The notes under the pieces were generated by a model. That model worked only from the letters and a program-made list of their open reading frames with translations. It made no database searches and was not told where the DNA came from. Source: Clostridia bacterium (GTDB lineage: Bacteria; Bacillota; Clostridia; Oscillospirales; CAG-272). From it: 7,277 nt of DNA. The number at the start of each line of letters is the position of its first letter. Position 1 is the stretch's first letter. Positions 1 to 3,984 of this stretch are shown here, in pieces. Made by a program: the position numbers and the translations under genes. The DNA lies in contig JAFQNZ010000181.1 in assembly GCA_017395715.1 (NCBI GenBank), forward strand, positions 1-7,277, in the 5' to 3' direction.

Positions 1-5
1 GTCTC

Positions 6-899
6 ATGCAGTATTTGCGTTCGTTTTCGCTTCCCACAGAGGAAGATGAGTTGAATTATGTTTTTTCTGGCGCGGCGAGAAAGCTTGACATGGCGTGCTA
101 CAACCGCGGTTCGGCGTACCCCTTTCAGATCTTTCCGTTCAAAGCTTTTTCAAAGATCGACTTTGAGCCGATCACGATCTTTTACGGCGGAAACGGCTCG
201 GGTAAATCCACGCTTCTTAACGTGATTGCCGAAAAGCTGAAGCTTGAACGCACTGCACGCTTTAACAAAACGCCCTTGATGGAAGACTATCTGCGCTTTT
301 GCCAATGGGAAAGCCACAACGGACTGAAGACTATGCCCGAGGGGAGCGCTGTGATCACCAGCGACGGCGTGTTTGATTTTCTGCTCGACTGCCGCGCGAT
401 CAACGAGGGGATTGCAGAGGAGAGAGAAGCGCTTTTTGCGGAGTATTATCAAAAGAAAGGCGAAACGGTCAAGCTTCGCTCGCTTGCCGATTACGAGGCG
501 CTCAAGGAGCAAAACGCTGCTCGCCGCAAAAGCGTTTCGCAGTATGCGGCAGAGCGAATGCCGGACGTTGAGCTGTTTGGCAAATCGAACGGCGAGAGCG
601 CGTTTCATTATTTTACCGACAAGATCGGTGAGTACGCGCTTTATCTTCTCGACGAGCCGGAAAACAGCCTTTCGGCGTCTTTACAGGCAGAGCTTGCGCG
701 CTATCTTGAGGATGCGGTGCGCTTTTACGGCTGTCAGCTTGTGATTGCCACTCACTCGCCTTTTCTGCTTTCGATGCGTGGCGCGAAGATCTACGACCTT
801 GACAGTGTTCCCGTGACCGCGAAGCCGTGGTACGAGCTTTCTAATATGCGCGCGTATTACGAGTTGTTTTCAAAACATGGCGCAAAATTTCAAGAATAA
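6..899 (+). CDS. ABC-type AAA ATPase, COG3910-like
   Basis: A 297-residue soluble ATPase; cellular role unknown. Seen: Walker A GGNGSGKST at residues 61-69, preceded by the framework IDFEPITIFYG; a short ABC-signature-like SNGES at 194-198; Walker B ALYLLDEPENSLS at 211-223 with Asp216/Glu217; and a switch histidine in IATHSPFLL (His250). The order Walker A, inserted helical region (about 75-190), signature, Walker B and H-switch is that of the SMC/RecF-type ABC ATPases. The YPF..FP leader and the THSPFLL ending resemble the COG3910 'predicted ATPase' group from memory. There are no membrane segments and no TOPRIM domain, so it is neither a transporter subunit nor a full OLD nuclease. The ATG at position 6 gives the expected N-terminus (MQYLRSFSLP), but only five upstream bases are present, so the ribosome site and promoter are not visible and a slightly earlier start cannot be excluded. 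No partner gene is visible; the gene ends at a terminator. Confidence 0.85.
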   Translation: MQYLRSFSLPTEEDELNYVFSGAARKLDMACYNRGSAYPFQIFPFKAFSKIDFEPITIFYGGNGSGKSTLLNVIAEKLKLERTARFNKTPLMEDYLRFCQWESHNGLKTMPEGSAVITSDGVFDFLLDCRAINEGIAEEREALFAEYYQKKGETVKLRSLADYEALKEQNAARRKSVSQYAAERMPDVELFGKSNGESAFHYFTDKIGEYALYLLDEPENSLSASLQAELARYLEDAVRFYGCQLVIATHSPFLLSMRGAKIYDLDSVPVTAKPWYELSNMRAYYELFSKHGAKFQE

Positions 900-902
900 A
901 AA

Positions 903-935
903 AGAAGGAGTTTCGCTGTTTGCGAAACTCCTTTT
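903..935. terminator. Bidirectional rho-independent terminator
   Basis: A perfect 12-bp stem (905-916 with 922-933) around a five-base loop, seen directly. On the plus strand it is followed by TTTT, two G and TTT; on the minus strand the A-rich run at 896-905 becomes a U-rich tail. It lies just after the stop of the plus-strand ATPase gene (897-899) and downstream of the minus-strand gene ending at 979, so it probably terminates both convergent transcripts. Confidence 0.9.
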
Positions 936-946
936 GGTTTGTTTAG

Positions 947-971
947 GTAGGGCGGGGGCTTGCTCCCGCCG
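947..971 (+). repeat. GTAG-headed REP-like hairpin repeat (copy 1)
   Basis: GTAG (947-950) is followed by an 8-bp GC-rich stem (951-958 with 963-970, one G-T pair) around the loop CTTG. It has the same plan as the copies at 1496-1519 and 1539-1562: GTAG, a G-rich arm, a short loop, a C-rich arm. GTAG followed by a hairpin is the described form of REP elements mobilised by RAYT transposases; assigning this copy to that class is an inference. It lies in the gap between two convergent genes. There is no T-run after it, so it is not itself a terminator. Confidence 0.6.
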
Positions 972-978
972 AAAAACG

Positions 979-1467
979 TTATGGTTTTAACCACTTTTCT
1001 ACTTTTTCAATACTTTCTTTCGGTTCGATCCAAAAGGTATAGGCTTCATCGTTGTGGGTTTGAAATATTACCTCATGCGTAAGTCCTGTTTTGGGACTGC
1101 GTATCTCGTTGTATGTTATCTCTGCTATATGCTGCTTATACAACGCGCATTTGCCGACGTAAATGATCCAATCGTCGGATAAGTAAACCTTGCTTGCGAT
1201 ACGCTCTGCATTATGGTCGGAAAAACAAACAGAATACAGTTCTTCTTGCTTTTTAATGGCTTTTGGAAAGCGTGCTACAATTAACCTGTGTATCAATATC
1301 AAAACAAAAGCGGCAAAAAGCGGCAGGAAAACATACGAGAAAATACCGTATTTCACACTTACGACAAGAAGCGGAATGGTGCAGAGCAGGGCGCTTGACA
1401 GCCAGAGAATGCTCCACTTTTTCATATATAAGGAAACATATTTTTGAATTGCTTGTTCGGATTTCAT
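979..1467 (-). CDS. Uncharacterised two-helix membrane protein
   Basis: A 162-residue protein that I do not recognise. Seen: a short charged N-terminus, two hydrophobic segments at about residues 18-37 and 43-64, a basic stretch (RFPKAIKK, 66-73), then a soluble C-terminal part of about 90 residues rich in alternating hydrophobic and polar residues (KVYLSDDWIIYVG, HEVIFQTHNDEAYTFWI), ending in an amphipathic helix (ESIEKVEKWLKP). Two N-terminal helices plus a beta-rich cytoplasmic domain recalls YcxB-like or bacterial PH-like membrane proteins, but that is only a fold guess. The start is supported by AAAGGTG at 1476-1482, eight bases before the ATG. No clear promoter is seen in the 103-base gap from the 323-residue gene upstream on the same strand, so read-through from that gene is likely. 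Hairpin repeats lie on both sides. Confidence 0.75.
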   Translation of the reverse strand: MKSEQAIQKYVSLYMKKWSILWLSSALLCTIPLLVVSVKYGIFSYVFLPLFAAFVLILIHRLIVARFPKAIKKQEELYSVCFSDHNAERIASKVYLSDDWIIYVGKCALYKQHIAEITYNEIRSPKTGLTHEVIFQTHNDEAYTFWIEPKESIEKVEKWLKP

Positions 1468-1495
1468 GCTCCTGTCACCTTTCGTGAATTTGCGG

Positions 1496-1519
1496 CGGGA
1501 GGGGTGACCCCTCCACTAC
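1496..1519 (-). repeat. GTAG-headed REP-like hairpin repeat (copy 2, inverted)
   Basis: Read on the minus strand it starts with GTAG (complement of 1516-1519), then one T, then a perfect 7-bp stem (1498-1504 with 1508-1514) around a three-base loop. It faces copy 3 across a 19-base spacer (1520-1538), with the two GTAG ends pointing inward. This paired inverted layout resembles the BIME arrangement of REP elements. Confidence 0.6.
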
Positions 1520-1538
1520 GAGTTAAAATGTCGTTTGT

Positions 1539-1562
1539 GTAGGGGAGGCGTTGCGTCTCCCG
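1539..1562 (+). repeat. GTAG-headed REP-like hairpin repeat (copy 3)
   Basis: GTAG (1539-1542) is followed by an 8-bp stem (1543-1550 with 1554-1561, one G-T pair) around the loop TTG. It begins nine bases downstream of the minus-strand stop at 1571-1573. It could act as an mRNA-stabilising or attenuating hairpin between the two minus-strand genes. No U-run follows in either direction, so a true terminator is unlikely. Confidence 0.6.
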
Positions 1563-1570
1563 TTTCTTAT

Positions 1571-2542
1571 TCAAGTTGTTTCTGTGGTTTCCTGTTTCTT
1601 TTTGCGCTGTTTCAAAACAAGATACAGTGCCAACGCCACGGCGAGGATGCCGAAGGCAACAAACTGCCAAAGAAGAGAGCCGCTGATCGACACAAGGAAT
1701 GTGACAAAGGTAACAGCCGAGGCTGCGAGAATCTCTTTTTTCTTCAGAATGAAGAAGAGAACGAGTCCCACGATGGAAAGCACGATCCAGACGATCGGCA
1801 AGATCAAGGGCAGGATCGATTTTTCGGGCGGGTTGATTTTGTGTCTGCCGTAGCCGACCGAGTTGACGGTGTAGTTGCCGTTTTTGTCGCCGAGCAGGTC
1901 GATATACTGCACGATGATATCGTCACCGAGAATGTCGCGGCGGAAGGTACCGTCGTTGTGATAGATGCGGTAGCGTACCTCGAAAGAGGTGAGGGTGCAG
2001 CCGATATAGATGGCATCTTCCTCTTTTTCTTCTTGTGTGATGGTTTGCTCTTCGGTGCGACGGCTGATGGCAATATCATGTACCTTTTGCGGTGCGAATC
2101 TGCCAAAAGGCTTGTGGGTGCGGAAATACACATCGCTGTAAAAGGCATCAAATTCACCGTTGGCGTTGCCTTTGGCAAGCGCTGCAAAATATGCCGCAAA
2201 GAATTCGTCAAACGGTTTGTCGTAGGAAGTGAGGCTGCCGGTTTTCAGATTGTTTTTCAAATCGACCGTTTGCCCATCGAAGGAATAGGAGATGGAATGG
2301 TCGAGGTCTTTATAGGTGGGGTATTCCCAAATATTGCTTTCATAGTCGGGATCGACAAAGAGATGGGCGGGATAGGTTTCGGGAACGTAAGGCGCTTCGG
2401 GCGCTTCTTCGGTGGGCGATGTTTCAAAATCGATGGTCTTGAGAAGCACCAAAAGGAGAAGAACGCCGATGGTTGCCAAAAGGATGACGATGCGCTTTTT
2501 CTTGAGATTTTTTTGTTTTGCGGGTGTTTGGTTCTGATCCAT
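1571..2542 (-). CDS. Uncharacterised four-helix membrane protein with extracytoplasmic domain
   Basis: A 323-residue protein that I do not recognise. Seen: a basic N-terminus (KQKNLKKKR), one hydrophobic helix at about 18-34, an outside domain from about 36 to 242, three further helices at about 243-266, 270-288 and 291-310, and a basic C-terminus (KQRKKKQ). The charges KKK at 11-16, 267-269 and 311-316 fit an N-in, C-in topology with residues 36-242 outside. That domain starts with a Pro/Glu-rich linker (SPTEEAPEAPYVPE). It then has FDEFFAAYFAALAKGN and later beta-like strands (TLTSFEVRYRIYH, IIVQYIDLLG), a helix-then-sheet pattern that could be an NTF2/SnoaL-like fold; this is inference. 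Upstream GAAAGGG (2555-2561) sits 12 bases from the ATG, a rather long spacing. A sigma-A promoter at 2579-2607 gives a leader of about 30 bases. It is divergent from rpsF and probably co-transcribed with the 162-residue gene. Confidence 0.8.
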   Translation of the reverse strand: MDQNQTPAKQKNLKKKRIVILLATIGVLLLLVLLKTIDFETSPTEEAPEAPYVPETYPAHLFVDPDYESNIWEYPTYKDLDHSISYSFDGQTVDLKNNLKTGSLTSYDKPFDEFFAAYFAALAKGNANGEFDAFYSDVYFRTHKPFGRFAPQKVHDIAISRRTEEQTITQEEKEEDAIYIGCTLTSFEVRYRIYHNDGTFRRDILGDDIIVQYIDLLGDKNGNYTVNSVGYGRHKINPPEKSILPLILPIVWIVLSIVGLVLFFILKKKEILAASAVTFVTFLVSISGSLLWQFVAFGILAVALALYLVLKQRKKKQETTETT

Positions 2543-2578
2543 AGCAAGAGAGGTCCCTTTCGTTTCGGATTTTGTTTT

Positions 2579-2607
2579 ATTGTAGCATACTTTTGATGCC
2601 TTTTCAA
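2579..2607 (-). promoter_or_regulatory. Sigma-A promoter for the 323-residue membrane protein gene
   Basis: On the minus strand, TTGAAA (2602-2607) and TACAAT (2579-2584) are separated by exactly 17 bases, giving five of six matches to each consensus hexamer. The predicted transcription start near 2572 lies about 30 bases before the ATG at 2542. It is back to back with the rpsF promoter. Confidence 0.75.
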
Positions 2608-2645
2608 GAAAAAAGGAAAGTTTTTCAAAAAAATAAAAAAACCTC

Positions 2646-2674
2646 TTGACAAACAGGGGGTGAATATGTATAAT
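2646..2674 (+). promoter_or_regulatory. Consensus sigma-A promoter for rpsF-ssb-rpsR
   Basis: TTGACA (2646-2651) and TATAAT (2669-2674) are perfect matches to both consensus hexamers with an ideal 17-base spacer. The A-rich tract just upstream (about 2609-2640) could serve as an UP element. Such strength fits a ribosomal protein operon. The predicted start near 2681 gives a leader of about 100 bases before rpsF. Confidence 0.9.
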
Positions 2675-2685
2675 GGAAAGGCTGA

Positions 2686-2756
2686 AGATGGGGCAGAACG
2701 CCGTTTGGTGCTCTCCCTGATCTCTCTACCGCAGAAAAAATCAATCTGTCTGCGGT
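2686..2756 (+). promoter_or_regulatory. Structured rpsF leader, candidate S6:S18 autoregulatory element
   Basis: The leader can form two hairpins. The first (2686-2723) pairs AGAU with AUCU at its base, continues with GGGG against UCCC, and ends in CGCC/GGUG around GUUU, with internal loops and a UG bulge. The second (2728-2735 with 2749-2756) is a perfect 8-bp stem with a 13-base loop, ending 11 bases before the Shine-Dalgarno site. Many bacterial rpsF leaders carry a motif that binds the S6:S18 complex through an unpaired CCG, mimicking 16S rRNA helix 22. CCG occurs at 2701-2703 and at 2729-2731, but I cannot show which, if either, is the binding site. There is no U-run, so this is not a terminator. 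Confidence 0.5.
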
Positions 2757-2767
2757 CAAAAGTCCAT

Positions 2768-2776
2768 AGGGAGGTG
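2768..2776 (+). promoter_or_regulatory. Ribosome binding site of rpsF
   Basis: AGGGAGGTG is a near-complete anti-16S match, six bases before the ATG at 2783. It selects this start over the in-frame ATG at 2795 (MQNYE). Its closeness to the hairpin ending at 2756 would allow repressor binding to hinder ribosome loading. Confidence 0.85.
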
Positions 2777-2782
2777 TAAATT

Positions 2783-3079
2783 ATGGAAAAGGCTATGCAG
2801 AATTACGAGACTCTGTTTGTGGTTGACGTAACTCTGGGTGAAGAAGCTGTGAAGGCTCTCGTTGAGAAGTTCGTGGCTTTGATCGCTGAAAACGGCGAAA
2901 TCACCGAGACGAACGAATGGGGCAAGCGCAAGCTCGCTTACGAAATCAACTACAAGAGCGAAGGCTACTACGTTCTCGTAAACTTCAAGAGCGCTGCAAG
3001 TTTCCCCGCAGAGCTCGAAAGAATCTTCAACATTACTGAAGGTATCATGCGCTCCATCGTTATCAAGAAGGCAGCGTAA
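2783..3079 (+). CDS. rpsF: 30S ribosomal protein S6
   Basis: S6 is a ferredoxin-fold protein of the 30S platform that pairs with S18 and binds the central domain of 16S rRNA. The 98-residue length is typical for the short S6 form. Family landmarks are visible: NYETLFVVD (7-15) as the first strand, EWGKRKLAYEI (45-55) with the basic rRNA-contacting loop, GYYVLVNFK (61-69), and RIFNITEGIMRSIVIK (80-95) as the last helix and strand. There is no acidic C-terminal tail of the E. coli kind. It is first in the operon, 26 bases before ssb, and lies behind a consensus promoter and a structured leader. Confidence 0.97.
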   Translation: MEKAMQNYETLFVVDVTLGEEAVKALVEKFVALIAENGEITETNEWGKRKLAYEINYKSEGYYVLVNFKSAASFPAELERIFNITEGIMRSIVIKKAA

Positions 3080-3105
3080 CAAAAAACAGGAAGTGAGGAA
3101 TTACA

Positions 3106-3558
3106 ATGGCTAATTTTAATTTTAACAAAGTCATCCTGGGCGGTCGTCTCACCGCTGATCCCGAACTTCGCCAAAATCCCAGCGGAATTGCTGTGACTTC
3201 GTTCTCGATTGCGGTCAACCGCCGTTATTCGAAGAATGCAAACGAACAGCAGACTGATTTCTTCAACGTGGTTGCTTGGAGACAGAACGCGGAGTTCATT
3301 TCCCGTTATTTCCGCAAGGGTAGTTCGATCTGCATTGTCGGCACGATCCAGAACCGTTCGTGGACCGATCAGCAGGGTCAAAAACGCTATGCAACCGACA
3401 TTGTTGTGGATGAAGCGCATTTCGTGGATTCCAAGGGTGAAGGTCCCGCAATGGGCGGCGGCTATACCCCCGACAGCTACCAGACTCCCGGATTTGCGTC
3501 CGATGCAGGCGCTCCTCGTTTTGAGGAAATGTCGAACGACGACGATCTGCCCTTCTGA
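3106..3558 (+). CDS. ssb: Single-stranded DNA-binding protein
   Basis: SSB coats single-stranded DNA during replication, repair and recombination, normally as a homotetramer, and recruits partner proteins through its C-terminal tip. Seen in the 150 residues: an OB fold over about 1-108 with NKVILGGRLTADPELR (7-22), TSFSIAVNRRY (31-41), DFFNVVAWR (51-59, with the conserved Trp58), FRKGSSICIVGTIQNRSW (69-86) and ATDIVVDEAHFVDSK (96-110); then a short Gly/Pro-rich linker (about 111-142); then the acidic tip DDDLPF (145-150). The linker is shorter than in E. coli SSB. GTGAGGA at 3093-3099 gives a good ribosome site. Its position between rpsF and rpsR is the classical Firmicute order, so this is probably the main replicative SSB rather than a competence paralogue. 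Confidence 0.97.
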   Translation: MANFNFNKVILGGRLTADPELRQNPSGIAVTSFSIAVNRRYSKNANEQQTDFFNVVAWRQNAEFISRYFRKGSSICIVGTIQNRSWTDQQGQKRYATDIVVDEAHFVDSKGEGPAMGGGYTPDSYQTPGFASDAGAPRFEEMSNDDDLPF

Positions 3559-3597
3559 GATAGCTGCTTTAATATTTGAAAGGATAAGGTTTAAGAT

Positions 3598-3903
3598 ATG
3601 GAAGAGAGAGAAGTTACCACTGCTCCTGCAGCTCCCGCTGCACAGCAGGCAGCTCCCGCTGCAAAGCCCGCTTTCCGTCAGAACAACGTAAACCGCAAGA
3701 AGAAAAAGGTTTGCCAGTTCTGCGTGGAAAATCTCACTGAAATCGATTATAAGGAAACGGCAAGACTTCGCAAGTATATTTCTGAACGTGCAAAGATCCT
3801 CCCCAAGAGAGTGACCGGCACTTGCGCTAAGCATCAGAGAGATCTTGCTATCGCCATCAAGAGAGCAAGAACCATGGCTCTGCTTTCTTACGTTTCTGAC
3901 TGA
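3598..3903 (+). CDS. rpsR: 30S ribosomal protein S18, cysteine-containing form
   Basis: S18 binds S6 and the 16S central domain in the 30S platform. The 101-residue protein has the S18 core from about residue 34: KKKKVCQFC (34-42), IDYKETARLRKYISERAKIL (49-68), PKRVTGTCAKHQRDLAIAIKRARTMALLSY (69-98). Cys39, Cys42, Cys76 and His79 form a CxxC...CxxH set that fits the zinc-binding (C+) S18 type; zinc binding is inferred. The N-terminal tail of about 33 residues is longer than usual and Ala/Pro-rich, with two AAPAA units made by a short tandem duplication. The ribosome site is AAAGGATAAGG at 3579-3589. It lies 39 bases after ssb and ends the operon before a terminator. Confidence 0.97.
   Translation: MEEREVTTAPAAPAAQQAAPAAKPAFRQNNVNRKKKKVCQFCVENLTEIDYKETARLRKYISERAKILPKRVTGTCAKHQRDLAIAIKRARTMALLSYVSD
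3628..3669 (+). repeat. 21-bp tandem duplication inside the rpsR N-terminal tail
   Basis: The same 15 bases occur at 3628-3642 and 3649-3663, 21 bases apart and in frame, so they encode successive seven-residue units AAPAAQQ and AAPAAKP. This indicates slippage or duplication that lengthened the disordered S18 tail without changing the frame. Confidence 0.8.
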
Positions 3904-3920
3904 TTCGTATGATGCGTTAG

Positions 3921-3955
3921 ACGCGCCTTATCGCTTGTGCGATAGGGCGCGTTTT
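3921..3955 (+). terminator. Rho-independent terminator of rpsF-ssb-rpsR
   Basis: A 14-bp GC-rich stem (3921-3934 with 3939-3952, one G-T pair) with the loop TTGT, running into TTTT. It lies 17 bases after the rpsR stop. The U-run is short, so some read-through into the exporter genes is possible. I see no clear promoter between it and the ATG at 3985. Confidence 0.88.
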
Positions 3956-3968
3956 CATATTCAAAAAA

Positions 3969-3975
3969 GAAAGGG
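3969..3975 (+). promoter_or_regulatory. Ribosome binding site choosing the start of the first exporter gene
   Basis: GAAAGGG directly abuts the ATG at 3976, leaving no spacing, but is nine bases before the in-frame ATG at 3985. The second ATG is therefore the better start, giving MKHLWGYLKN. Confidence 0.7.
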
Positions 3976-3984
3976 ATGGATCAA

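Noticed and set aside
1496..1562. Inverted hairpin pair considered as a CRISPR fragment or an insertion-sequence end
   Set aside because: There is no regularly spaced identical repeat, no spacer series, no transposase frame and no target-site duplication that I can see.
1464..1670. A 68-codon minus-strand open frame spanning the inverted hairpin repeats
   Set aside because: It is out of frame with both flanking genes and reads through the repeat pair; the encoded peptide has no protein-like pattern.
1535..2596. A long plus-strand open frame (353 codons) opposite the minus-strand membrane gene
   Set aside because: The opposite strand has a coherent membrane protein with a promoter and sensible topology. 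The plus-strand product is low-complexity, rich in repeated FF, GG and DD pairs, with no ribosome site or family match; it is an antisense shadow.
2728..2756. Perfect hairpin upstream of rpsF considered as a terminator or attenuator
   Set aside because: The right arm is followed by CAAAAGTCC rather than a U-run, so intrinsic termination is unlikely.
2968..3834. A 288-codon minus-strand open frame across rpsF, ssb and rpsR
   Set aside because: It lies antisense to three certain genes with biased codon use and has no promoter or recognisable domain.
3976..3984. ATG at 3976 as start of the first exporter gene
   Set aside because: The ribosome site abuts it with no spacing; the ATG at 3985 has nine-base spacing and matches the usual N-terminus. 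It remains the alternative.
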